The notes under the pieces: generated by a model
What the model was told of the DNA's origin: nothing
What the model saw: the letters and a program-made list of their open reading frames with translations, nothing else
Databases searched by the model: none
Made by a program: the position numbers and the translations under genes
Part shown: piece after piece, positions 33,436-41,068 of the stretch
Numbering within the stretch: position 1 is the first letter of the stretch
Layout: each line of letters starts with the position of its first letter
Assembly (NCBI GenBank): GCA_964246985.1
Contig: CAXTSE010000016.1
Location: forward strand, 1 to 64,000
Length of the DNA stretch: 64,000 bases
Source: CAXTSE01 sp964246985
GTDB lineage: Bacteria > Actinomycetota > Actinomycetes > Actinomycetales > Microbacteriaceae
Direction: 5' to 3'

Positions 33436-33819
33436 GTGACCGCCTCCGATCACTCGCGCGCACTCCTGCGCACCGCCGCTCTCGCCGCCGACTCCAAGCA
33501 GGCCGACGATCTCGTCGCCCTCGATGTCTCGGGGCCCCTGCCCCTGACCGACGTGTTCCTGCTGGCCACAGGCCGCAACGAGCGCAACGTGCAGTCGATC
33601 GCCGGCGAGGTCGAGGATCAGCTCAACGCCTCCGGCGTGAAGACCCTGCGCCGCGAGGGTCGAGCCGAGGGCCGCTGGATCCTGCTCGACTTCGGCGACC
33701 TCGTGGTGCACGTCTTCCACGAGGAGGACCGCATGTACTACTCGCTCGAGCGCCTGTGGAAGGACTGCCCGGTCATCGCCCTCGACCTGCCATCAGCCAC
33801 GGCCGCAGAGCGCGCGTGA
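33436..33819 (+). CDS. rsfS: Ribosomal silencing factor RsfS
   Basis: 127 residues. RsfS binds L14 and blocks subunit joining when nutrients run out. 'DSKQADDLVALDVSGPLPLTDVFLLATG', 'RREGRAEGRWILLDFGDLVVHVFHEEDRMYYSLERLW' carry the family signature (quoted in part: WILLDFGDLVVHVF). GTG start at 33436 with AAGGA upstream. The 3' end overlaps the convergent monooxygenase-like gene by 47 bp. Confidence 0.94.
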   Translation: MTASDHSRALLRTAALAADSKQADDLVALDVSGPLPLTDVFLLATGRNERNVQSIAGEVEDQLNASGVKTLRREGRAEGRWILLDFGDLVVHVFHEEDRMYYSLERLWKDCPVIALDLPSATAAERA

Positions 33820-34336
33820 CGAGCGGCAGCGCCAGGTAGGTCATGATCGGCGTCACGACGACGACGGCCGTGAGCACCCGCAGCGCCAGAGGCCAGTCCG
33901 GGATCAGGACGCTCAGCAGCGCATTCGCGCCGAGGCTGAGCGGATAGAACACCAGGAAGATCGACACCATCTGCTTCCAGCGGGGCGGCGCCGCCTCGGG
34001 GGAGCGCAGCACCTCGACCGACGTCGGCTCGTCGAACCAGCCCTCGATGCCCGTCCGCTGCTCGATGCGGGAGTTCGAGACGAGACCCTGGGCGGATGCC
34101 ACCCACCACGACCGCTCGGGCGAGGACTCCCACGCGGCCAGCGTCGCCGCATCCGCGAACCGGAAGAGCATGTGCCATTCCGGGCTGGTCGGATCGGGCC
34201 GCACCCACCCCGAGCCGAGGTAGCCGGGGGATGCGCTCATGAGCTCCTGGCCGGCGCGCGCCCAGGCGGCCACCTCGCGGGCGCGCTCGGGGTCGACGAT
34301 CCGGGTGATGGCCATGGTGATGGGCTCGGCTGCCAT
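33773..34336 (-). CDS. ABM-domain (antibiotic biosynthesis monooxygenase-like) membrane protein
   Basis: 187 residues. The N-terminal ~95 residues form a ferredoxin-like ABM domain ('ITRIVDPERAREVAAWARAGQELMSASPGYLGSGWV', 'WHMLFRFADAATLAAWESS'; quoted in pieces), and the C-terminal part has two membrane helices (~118-140, ~143-165). This fusion occurs in proteins of unknown function. The ATG at 34336 is chosen because the conserved domain begins there. The rsfS end overlaps its 3' end. Confidence 0.75.
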   Translation of the reverse strand: MAAEPITMAITRIVDPERAREVAAWARAGQELMSASPGYLGSGWVRPDPTSPEWHMLFRFADAATLAAWESSPERSWWVASAQGLVSNSRIEQRTGIEGWFDEPTSVEVLRSPEAAPPRWKQMVSIFLVFYPLSLGANALLSVLIPDWPLALRVLTAVVVVTPIMTYLALPLVTRALRPWLMAGRGR

Positions 34337-34424
34337 GCGTCCATCATCGCGTGCGGTGGCCGTGCGGTTTGTCGAGACCCCGCGGCGGATGTAGTAACCT
34401 GATCCAGTTGCCTTTCGGGGCCAC

Positions 34425-34501
34425 GGGTCCATGGCGCAGCCCGGTAGCGCACCTGCATGGCATGCAGGGGGTCAGGGGTTCGAATCCCCTTGGATCCACC
34501 A
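34425..34501 (+). tRNA. tRNA-Ala (anticodon GGC), CCA encoded
   Basis: A full cloverleaf can be folded: 7-bp acceptor stem, GCGC D-stem, anticodon stem CCTGC/GCAGG with loop ATGGCAT (anticodon GGC, reading GCC codons), and T-arm AGGGG-TTCGAAT-CCCCT. The acceptor stem has the G3-U70 pair that identifies alanine tRNAs, and CCA is encoded at 34499-34501. TAACCT at 34395-34400 is a likely -10. No integrase is adjacent. Confidence 0.97.
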
Positions 34502-34514
34502 TCGAGAAGCATCA

Positions 34515-34540
34515 GGACGGCCGCCTCCGGGCGGCCGTTC
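34515..34540 (+). terminator. Terminator of tRNA-Ala
   Basis: 11-bp GC-rich stem (34515-34525 with 34530-34540, one G-T pair) and TCCG loop, 14 bp after the encoded CCA. Confidence 0.75.
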
Positions 34541-34605
34541 TGCGTTGCTGTCAAGGCCTCACCTCTCGGCCCCGGATCCCATATCGTGATCCTCGGAGGC
34601 ACCCA

Positions 34606-35850
34606 CTGACTACAGCGCGCCCTGACCCGGCAGTCCCCGCCCTTCTCGGCCGGTACCGCCCGTCGAGCATCGTCGGACACGGTGGCATGGCGACCGTGTA
34701 CCGCGCTGTCGACGAGTCCCTCGGGCGTGAGGTCGCGATCAAGGTGTTCCGCGCCGGGAAGGCGGCCGATCTCACACGGCACTCGGAGGAGGCTCGGGTC
34801 CTGGCCGGCCTCAACCACCACGGCATCGTGACCCTGCTCGACGCGGGGATCGACGACAGCGATCCGACCGAGCGGCATCCGTTCCTCGTCATGGAGATGG
34901 TCGAGGGCGGCAATCTCGAGGATGCGCTCGCGCAGCGCCGTCTGAACGCGCGCGAGATCGGGGAGATCGCCTACGACCTCGCCGAGGCGCTCGAGTACGT
35001 GCACGCCAACGGGGTCGTGCACCGCGACATCAAGCCGTCGAACGTCATGCTCGTCGAGTACGGCACGTCCGTCTTCCGCACTCGCGCGCGGCTCACGGAC
35101 TTCGGCATCGCCCTCGACGGCTCGAGCGCGCGGCTGACGACCGATCAGGCCACGACCGGCACCGCCGCGTACCTCAGCCCCGAGCAGGCGCGCCGCCAGC
35201 CGGTCACGACCGCCACCGACGTCTACTCCCTCGGGCTGGTTCTGCTGCAGTGCTTCACGGGGGAGCTCGCGTTCCCCGGCGAGGCGGTCGAGTCGGCGCT
35301 GGCGCGGCTCATCGAGGAGCCGCCGGTGCCCGACGACCTGCCCGACGGCTGGACGCCCGTGCTCCGCTCGATGCTGGAGCGGGATCCGGCCGCGCGCCCG
35401 CCGATCGACGAGCTCACGGTGGTGTTCCGCCAGGCCGTGATCTCCGCGAGCGCGCGTCACAAGGTGGAGGCCGAGGGCCCCGCACTCGACGCCGCCCTCG
35501 ACGCCGCCTTCGAGCGCATCACCGCGCTGGCCGCCCGCACCCTGCCCGTCCCGATCGCGATCGTCACCCTCGTGGACGACGACCGCGTGTGGTCGACGAC
35601 CCGACGCGACGTCCAGCTGGGGGTCGATCCGCGATCTCTCCTGGATGCGACCGCTGCCGGTGCCGCCGGGGTGCGGTTCACCGCCGAGGTGCCCCTCGTC
35701 GCGGAGGACGGCCGGCGCCTCGGAGATCTGACGGTGTTCGATCTCCGTCCGCGGGTGCTGACCGCCGACGAGGGCGAGATCCTCGAGGATCTGGCGGCGA
35801 TCGTCGTGGACGAGCTGGAGCTGCGTCGACGGATGTCCGACGCCGAATGA
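34606..35850 (+). CDS. Ser/Thr protein kinase with a C-terminal GAF-like domain; apparent CTG start
   Basis: 414 residues. Kinase domain (~14-275): Gly loop 'GHGGMATVY', Lys46 in 'VAIKVF', catalytic 'HRDIKPSN' (139-146), 'DFG' (165-167), 'SPEQ' and 'DVYSLGLVLLQC'. No membrane helix, so a cytosolic PknB-like enzyme. Residues ~290-410 resemble a GAF sensor domain ('LPVPIAIVTLVDDDRVW', 'FTAEVPLVAEDGRRLGDLTVFD'). The frame runs back through the tRNA, and after it there is no in-frame ATG, GTG or TTG before the kinase fold. CTG 34606 lies 6 bases after a perfect GGAGG (34595-34599) and is the best start. The GAF ligand is unknown. Confidence 0.82.
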   Translation: MTTARPDPAVPALLGRYRPSSIVGHGGMATVYRAVDESLGREVAIKVFRAGKAADLTRHSEEARVLAGLNHHGIVTLLDAGIDDSDPTERHPFLVMEMVEGGNLEDALAQRRLNAREIGEIAYDLAEALEYVHANGVVHRDIKPSNVMLVEYGTSVFRTRARLTDFGIALDGSSARLTTDQATTGTAAYLSPEQARRQPVTTATDVYSLGLVLLQCFTGELAFPGEAVESALARLIEEPPVPDDLPDGWTPVLRSMLERDPAARPPIDELTVVFRQAVISASARHKVEAEGPALDAALDAAFERITALAARTLPVPIAIVTLVDDDRVWSTTRRDVQLGVDPRSLLDATAAGAAGVRFTAEVPLVAEDGRRLGDLTVFDLRPRVLTADEGEILEDLAAIVVDELELRRRMSDAE

Positions 35851-35863
35851 TCGGCGGGTCGTC

Positions 35864-36364
35864 TCAGGCGAGCAGGGCCGAGAGCGCGGCGCCGCACCGG
35901 CGGTGAGCGATCTCGTAGCGGGCGGCGAGGCTCGCCCGCTCGTGCGCATAGTGGCGGGTCATCGACTGGGCGCCCGAGACGCGACCGAGGAGCAGCGAGA
36001 TCTCGCGGGAGACCCGATGATCGGCCGCCGTGCCGCCGGCCGCCCCGCGCCGCTGCGCCTCGAGCTGAGCGATGCGCTGCGCCCAGCACGTGACCTGCCC
36101 GTCGAGCTCGAGTCGACGCTCGTCGAGGGCGACCAGGGCCTCGGCGATGCCCTCGAGTTCACCGCAGTAGCTCGCCATCGTGCGCACGGCGTCGGGATGG
36201 CGCTCGACCGGGAGCTCGGAGGCGACGGATCGGAGCGGGCCGTGGAGGACGTCGGGCATCCCCGCGAGGTCGGGATCGGCGTCGACGAGCTCGCCGGTGA
36301 CCCCGCGCACCCGTCGGACGAGCGCGAGCACGGCTGTCGCGTCGAATGCGGTCTCGAATTCCAT
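35864..36364 (-). CDS. Helical hypothetical protein
   Basis: 166 residues, soluble, largely helical. The central region 'YCGELEGIAEALVALDERRLELDGQVTCWAQRIAQLEAQRR' (in part: ELEGIAEALVALDERRLEL) suggests a coiled coil. Two cysteines are not arranged as a metal site except possibly with the third in 'HRRCGAAL'. A strong GGAGGGG precedes the ATG at 36364. Convergent with the kinase gene, with only 13 bp between the ends. Function unknown; its size and helical form resemble WXG100-like or related small export-associated proteins only loosely. Confidence 0.55.
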   Translation of the reverse strand: MEFETAFDATAVLALVRRVRGVTGELVDADPDLAGMPDVLHGPLRSVASELPVERHPDAVRTMASYCGELEGIAEALVALDERRLELDGQVTCWAQRIAQLEAQRRGAAGGTAADHRVSREISLLLGRVSGAQSMTRHYAHERASLAARYEIAHRRCGAALSALLA

Positions 36365-36462
36365 GCGCCCCCCTCCGGCTACAGTCTAGAAACGGCCGTC
36401 CTCGGGCGCGATCACCCATTCGAGGGAATGCCGGCCACGTCGACACCGTTGCAGAAGATGAT

Positions 36463-36492
36463 ACGTCTGCATGGAAATGACGTCTGCATGGA
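36463..36492 (+). repeat. Direct repeat ACGTCTGCATGGA x2 upstream of the LLM oxidoreductase
   Basis: The 13-mer occurs at 36463-36475 and 36480-36492 (17-bp period), ending 14 bases before the GTG at 36507. It could be a regulator site in the leader, or a small tandem duplication. Confidence 0.4.
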
Positions 36493-36506
36493 GAGAAGGA
36501 GACCCC

Positions 36507-37538
36507 GTGTCCCAGGAGATCGAGTTCGGAATCGACACGTTCGGCGATGTCACCGTCGACGCGGCCGGGAATCGGCTGCCGTACGACCAGGTCATCCGCA
36601 ACGTCGTCGACCAGGCGGTGCTGGCCGACACCGTCGGCATCGACTTCTTCGGACTGGGCGAGCACCACCGTGACGACTTCGCGGTCTCGGCTCCCGAGGT
36701 CGTGCTGGCCGCAATTGCCAGCCGCACCGAGCGCATCCGCCTCGGCACCGCTGTGACCGTGCTCAGCTCGGACGACCCGGTCCGGGTGTTCGAGAAGTTC
36801 GCCACCCTCGACGCGGTGTCGAACGGGCGGGCCGAGATCATCATCGGCCGTGGATCGTTCACCGAGTCGTTCCCGCTCTTCGGCTTCGACCTCCGCGACT
36901 ACGAGAAGCTCTTCGAGGAGAAGATCGACCTGCTGTCGCATCTCCTCTCCGAGGACCCCGTCACGTGGCAGGGGTCCATCCGACCGCCGCTCGTCGATCA
37001 GCAGGTGTACCCGAAGACGGTCGCCGGTATCCGCACCTGGGTCGGCGTCGGCGGCAGCCCCGAGTCGGTCGTGCGCGCTGCGCACTACGGCCTGCCCCTC
37101 GTGCTCGCGATCATCGGCGGACAGCCGGAGCGGTTCAAGCCCTACGTCGACCTGTACCACCGCGCTCTCGACCAGATGGAGCAGCCGACCCAGCCCGTGG
37201 CCGTGCACTCGCCCGGCTTCATCGCGGACACCGACGAGGAGGCGGCCGATCTGTACTGGCCGCACCACCAGGTCATGATGGACCGCATCGGTGCCGAGCG
37301 CGGGTGGCCGCCCACGGATCGCGAGCGCTACCAGCACGAGATCACCGACGGCGCGCTGCACCTCGGCTCGCCCGAGACCGTCGCTCAGAAGATCGCGAAG
37401 ACCGTGCGCGACCTCGGCATCCAGCGCTTCGACCTGAAGTACTCGGCGGGCACGCTGCCGCACGAGCACCTCATGCACGCCCTCGAGCTCTACGGCACCA
37501 CGGTCATCCCGCGCGTGCGGGAGCTGCTGGCCGACTGA
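36507..37538 (+). CDS. LLM-class flavin-dependent oxidoreductase (luciferase-like)
   Basis: 343 residues with TIM-barrel features of bacterial luciferase-like enzymes: 'ADTVGIDFFGLGEHH', 'IRLGTAVTVLSSDDPVRVFEKFATLDAVSNGRAEIIIGRGSF' (in part: RVFEKFATLDAVSNGRAEI) and 'VGVGGSPESVVRAA'. These proteins use FMNH2 or F420; which one cannot be told here. GTG at 36507 is preferred over ATG 36471 because AAGGAG lies 5-6 bases before it and homologous sequence begins at QEIEFGIDTFGDV. Probably monocistronic. Confidence 0.88.
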   Translation: MSQEIEFGIDTFGDVTVDAAGNRLPYDQVIRNVVDQAVLADTVGIDFFGLGEHHRDDFAVSAPEVVLAAIASRTERIRLGTAVTVLSSDDPVRVFEKFATLDAVSNGRAEIIIGRGSFTESFPLFGFDLRDYEKLFEEKIDLLSHLLSEDPVTWQGSIRPPLVDQQVYPKTVAGIRTWVGVGGSPESVVRAAHYGLPLVLAIIGGQPERFKPYVDLYHRALDQMEQPTQPVAVHSPGFIADTDEEAADLYWPHHQVMMDRIGAERGWPPTDRERYQHEITDGALHLGSPETVAQKIAKTVRDLGIQRFDLKYSAGTLPHEHLMHALELYGTTVIPRVRELLAD

Positions 37539-37566
37539 CGGCCGGCCCGCCTGTCAGGCTGAGGTC

Positions 37567-38358
37567 GTGACCCCGGCCCCGTACACCACGACTCGGGAGG
37601 TGCACCTCGGGCTGACGGTCGTCGTGAAGCACTTCCCGCAGGGCGCGCAACCCGAGCACCACGATGACGACCCCGCGTTCGTGCTCGTGCACGGGGTCGG
37701 CGTCTCGTCGCGCTACTTCGAGCCGCTGGCGGCTCAGCTCGCGCGGCGAGGGCCGGTGCACGTCCTCGACCTGCCCGGCTTCGGCGCCGCCCCGCGTCCG
37801 CGCGGTCGCATGGGGATCGCGGATCATGCGGCCGTCCTCGCGTCGTTCCTCGAGCGCTCCGGACTCATCGATCCGGTCGTCGTCGGGCACTCCTGGGGAG
37901 CGCAGGTCGTCTCGCTCACCCTGCTCGACCACCCCGGCCTGACCGACCGCGCGGTGCTCATGTCGCCCACCCTGCATCCGGGCATCCGGACCTTCTGGCG
38001 CGCCTTCGGCAATCTCCTGCGCGACGCCCTGCGCGAGCCTCCGGTCGTGTTCGGCATCGCCTTCGTCGACTACATCATCCGATCCGGCCCGCCCTACCTG
38101 CTGCGCCATGTCCCGTCCATGCTCGCCGACCGGATCGAGGACCGCATCGGCCTCCTGCGTGCGCGCATCCTCGTGATCACCGGGGACCGCGATCCGCTGG
38201 TCGACTCGGCGTGGGCTCGCGAGCTGGCAGCGCGGGGAACGCGCTCCGAGTTCCGCGAGGTGCGCGGTCCGCATGTGATCATGCACACGGAGCCGGAGAT
38301 GATCGCGCGCTGCATCCTGGAGTTCGCGGACGCGGACGACAGGAAGGAGGACGCATGA
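37567..38358 (+). CDS. Alpha/beta hydrolase
   Basis: 263 residues. Oxyanion-hole motif 'VLVHGVGVSSRYF', nucleophile elbow 'GHSWGAQ', an acid residue in 'ITGDRDPLVD' and a C-terminal His in 'VRGPHVIMH' form a complete catalytic set. Soluble. GTG start six bases after CAGGCT, one base off the TAnnnT leaderless pattern. The stop overlaps the ATG of a second hydrolase, and a DHA2 exporter follows, all chained by 4-base overlaps. The substrate is unknown; a detoxification/export unit is possible. Confidence 0.85.
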   Translation: MTPAPYTTTREVHLGLTVVVKHFPQGAQPEHHDDDPAFVLVHGVGVSSRYFEPLAAQLARRGPVHVLDLPGFGAAPRPRGRMGIADHAAVLASFLERSGLIDPVVVGHSWGAQVVSLTLLDHPGLTDRAVLMSPTLHPGIRTFWRAFGNLLRDALREPPVVFGIAFVDYIIRSGPPYLLRHVPSMLADRIEDRIGLLRARILVITGDRDPLVDSAWARELAARGTRSEFREVRGPHVIMHTEPEMIARCILEFADADDRKEDA

Positions 38359-39053
38359 GGCGCAGCGAGATCGCGCGCCGGGCAGCCCTCGACTACCGGA
38401 ACGCGCTGCGGCTGCGCGGACTGCTGATCACGCAGCCGAGGGTGCCCGCGCGCTACGCCTCGGGCACCCGACGGCCGGTCGTCGTCCTGCCCGGCGTCTA
38501 CGAGACCTGGCACGCGATGATCCCGATCGCGGATGCGCTCAGCGATCGCGGGCATCCGGTGCACGTGGTCCCCGGCCTGGGCGCCAACGCCGGACCGATC
38601 CCCGACGCGGCCCGACTGGTCGCGCGCTTCCTTGAGCAGCGCGAGCTCGACGACGTCGCCCTCGTGGCCCACAGCAAGGGCGGGCTCATCGGCAAGCTGG
38701 CGATGGGCGGCCGAGGTGCCGCGCGCGTCGACCGGCTGGTCGCCCTCGCGACGCCGTTCGCGGGGTCGAGCATGTCGCGGTACATGCCGAGCCGCGCCCT
38801 GCGCGCGTTCCTGCCCAGCGACCCCGTCATCCGGGCGCTCGTCGAGGAGGTCGCGGTGAACGAGCGCATCACGTCCATCTACCCGCGCGTCGACCCGCAC
38901 ATCCCCGGCGGGTCCCGCCTCGACGGCGCGCACAACGTCGAGCTCGACCTGGTCGGGCACTTCGGGCTGCTGCGTCACCCCGACGGCATCCGCGCCGCCG
39001 TCGAGGCCGTCGAGCGCGAGTCCGCCGCCGGGTCTAGCGTGGGATCTCGATGA
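38355..39053 (+). CDS. Lipase-like alpha/beta hydrolase
   Basis: 232 residues. 'PVVVLPGVYETWHAM' (oxyanion region), 'VALVAHSKGGLIGKLAM' (nucleophile elbow, GHSxG variant AHSKGG) and 'VGHFGLLRHP' near the end supply Ser and His. This resembles the triacylglycerol-lipase/PGAP1-like group. GGAGG lies 5 bases before the ATG at 38355. Middle gene of a three-gene unit. Confidence 0.8.
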   Translation: MRRSEIARRAALDYRNALRLRGLLITQPRVPARYASGTRRPVVVLPGVYETWHAMIPIADALSDRGHPVHVVPGLGANAGPIPDAARLVARFLEQRELDDVALVAHSKGGLIGKLAMGGRGAARVDRLVALATPFAGSSMSRYMPSRALRAFLPSDPVIRALVEEVAVNERITSIYPRVDPHIPGGSRLDGAHNVELDLVGHFGLLRHPDGIRAAVEAVERESAAGSSVGSR

Positions 39054-40423
39054 CCAGACAGCAGAAGCTCGTGCTCACGATCGCGGTGCTCGCCTCGTTC
39101 GTGTCCTTCCTCGACAGCACCGTCGTCAACGTCGCCCTGCCCGCCATCATGCGCGAGCTCGGAGGCGGCATCGCGACCCAGCAGTGGGTCGTCGACGCCT
39201 ACCTGATCACGCTCGGCTCGCTGATCCTCGTGGCCGGCTCGATCAGCGACGTCTACGGTCGCATCCGCGTGATCCGCATCGGACTCATCGGATTCGGCAT
39301 CGCCTCGGTCGCGATCGCCGCCTCGGTGAGCCCCGAGATGCTGATCGTCGCGCGTGCCGTGCAGGGCATCGCGGGCGCGCTGCTCGTGCCGAGCTCGCTC
39401 GCGCTCATCACCTCGACCTTCCGCGGTGCCGCGCAGGGGAAGGCGATCGGCATCTGGACGGGCATGACGAGCGCCGCGATGATCGCCGGACCGCTCGTGG
39501 GCGGCCTCTTCGTCGACCTGGCGTCGTGGCGGTTCGCGTTCCTCATCAACGTGCTGCCGATCGCGGTCGTGCTGGGGCTGCTCGTCATGCTCGGCCAGAA
39601 GGACGAGCACAGGGCCGGCACGTCGATCGACTACCTCGGGGCGGTGCTCTGCACGCTCGGCCTCGGCGGACCGGTCTTCGCGCTCATCGAGGGCCCGAAC
39701 CTCGGCTGGGGGAGCCCGGCGATCCTGCTGCCGCTCATCCTCGGACTGCTCGCGTTCGCCGGATTCATCGTGCGGCAGCGCTTCGCCTCCGACCCGATCA
39801 TGCCGCTCGGCCTGTTCCGCTCGCGCAACTTCTCGGCGGGCAACATCGCCACGGCGCTCGTCTACGGAGCCCTCTCGCTGAACGGCTTCGTGCTCGGGGT
39901 GTACCTGCAGCAGGGCGCCGGACTGCCGGCCACGCTCGCGGGCCTCGCCTCGCTGCCGATCACGATCATCATGGTGCTCTTCAGCTCGCGCGTCGGCACG
40001 CTCGCCGGCCGCTACGGTCCGCGGCTCTTCATGACCGTCGGCCCGCTGGTCATCGCGGTCGGGGTGCTGCTCCTGCTGTTCGTCGGCGAGGACTTCGACT
40101 ACTGGACCCAGGTGCTGCCCGGCATCCTCGTCTTCGGCGTCGGCATCACGCTGACCGTGTCGCCGCTCACCTCGGCGATCCTCGGGGCGATCGAGACCGA
40201 GAGGTCCGGAATCGCGTCCGCCGTCAACAACGCCGTCTCGCGCGTGGCCGGGCTGATCGTCATCGCGATGATCGCGTTCATCGTCGGGGGCGAGATCGAC
40301 CTCGACGGATTCCACCGGGCGACGATCGTCACCGCGGTGCTGATGGCGCTCGGCGGCGTCGTGTCGTTCATCGGCATCCGCAACCCGACGCCCGCGGATC
40401 GCGACGCGGCAGAGGCGCGCTAG
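39050..40423 (+). CDS. MFS transporter, DHA2 (EmrB/QacA) drug-efflux type
   Basis: 457 residues with about fourteen hydrophobic segments. 'FVSFLDSTVVNVALPAI' is the DHA2 first-helix signature (LDxTxVNVALP), followed by 'QQWVVDAYLITLGSLIL' and 'GSISDVYGRIRV' (motif A). Proton-coupled export of hydrophobic compounds is expected. The ATG overlaps the hydrolase stop. The end overlaps the convergent CGNR regulator gene by 4 bp. Confidence 0.9.
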   Translation: MTRQQKLVLTIAVLASFVSFLDSTVVNVALPAIMRELGGGIATQQWVVDAYLITLGSLILVAGSISDVYGRIRVIRIGLIGFGIASVAIAASVSPEMLIVARAVQGIAGALLVPSSLALITSTFRGAAQGKAIGIWTGMTSAAMIAGPLVGGLFVDLASWRFAFLINVLPIAVVLGLLVMLGQKDEHRAGTSIDYLGAVLCTLGLGGPVFALIEGPNLGWGSPAILLPLILGLLAFAGFIVRQRFASDPIMPLGLFRSRNFSAGNIATALVYGALSLNGFVLGVYLQQGAGLPATLAGLASLPITIIMVLFSSRVGTLAGRYGPRLFMTVGPLVIAVGVLLLLFVGEDFDYWTQVLPGILVFGVGITLTVSPLTSAILGAIETERSGIASAVNNAVSRVAGLIVIAMIAFIVGGEIDLDGFHRATIVTAVLMALGGVVSFIGIRNPTPADRDAAEAR

Positions 40424-40983
40424 GGCCGATCCGCCTCGAGCGCCTGCCGCTCGCGGAACGCGATCATGTTCATGCGGTTGCCGCACCGCACGGTGCAGAA
40501 GCGCTTCGAGCCGTTGCGCGACAGATCGAGCACCAGCCCCGTGCAGTCGTCGGCCTCGCAGCGGCGCAGTCGCGACATCTCGTCCATGCGGATGACGTCC
40601 ATGAAGGCGAGCGCCGCCTCGACTCGCATGCGCTCGCCGAGTGGGGCGTCGTCGGCGGTGGCGTGCAGGTGCCAGTCGTAGCCGTCGTGCCGCTCGAGGT
40701 GGGGGATCGCGCGCGCCTCCCGCAGGATTCCGTTGACCTCGTCGACGGCGGGATCGCGCTCGAGGGCCCAGATGCGCCGCACCAGGTCGCGGGTGACGCG
40801 CACTCCGTCGAGCTCGGCCTGGTCGCGATCGAGTCGGCCGGAGAACGGATAGCGGCCGATGAGCGCGCTCAGCTGCTCCACGGTGGCCAGCTCGTCGGTA
40901 CCCGAGCGGGAGGCGCCCGCGTCGGTGTTCGCGAGCGCGGCGGCGAACTCGAGCGACTCGGCCGCGTCAGGGGCAAAATGCAA
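40420..40983 (-). CDS. CGNR zinc-finger / ABATE-domain regulator
   Basis: 187 residues. The C-terminal zinc finger is complete: 'CEADDCTGLVLDLSRNGSKRFCTVRCGNRMNM' (in part: KRFCTVRCGNRMN), four Cys in total. The N-terminal ~130 residues match the ABATE stress-response region. The only plausible start is a TTG at 40983 with GAGGAG five bases upstream. It is divergent from the EamA exporter gene, which it probably regulates, a common arrangement for CGNR proteins. Confidence 0.88.
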   Translation of the reverse strand: MHFAPDAAESLEFAAALANTDAGASRSGTDELATVEQLSALIGRYPFSGRLDRDQAELDGVRVTRDLVRRIWALERDPAVDEVNGILREARAIPHLERHDGYDWHLHATADDAPLGERMRVEAALAFMDVIRMDEMSRLRRCEADDCTGLVLDLSRNGSKRFCTVRCGNRMNMIAFRERQALEADRP

Positions 40984-41038
40984 TTTGACTCCTCACGAAC
41001 GCCGGTCCTACTGTCAGTGGTGACACCTACTTTAGGTC

Positions 41039-41068
41039 ATGACGACGACGAGAGGGCGGAAGCCATGA
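41039..41068 (+). CDS. Nine-codon micro-ORF coupled to the EamA exporter start
   Basis: ATG-ACG-ACG-ACG-AGA-GGG-CGG-AAG-CCA-TGA encodes MTTTRGRKP. Its TGA overlaps the ATG of the EamA gene (41065). TACTTT (41028-41033) ends five bases before the micro-ORF ATG, so a leaderless mRNA would start here. The GGGCGGAAG inside it also serves as ribosome site for the EamA start. Translational coupling or attenuation is possible; expression is unproven. Confidence 0.4.
   Translation: MTTTRGRKP

Noticed and set aside
34425..34501. Possible integration site at tRNA-Ala
   Set aside because: No integrase and no duplicated tRNA 3' end nearby.
36471..36506. Upstream ATG start for the LLM oxidoreductase
   Set aside because: It lies within the direct repeat and lacks a ribosome site, whereas the GTG at 36507 follows AAGGAG.
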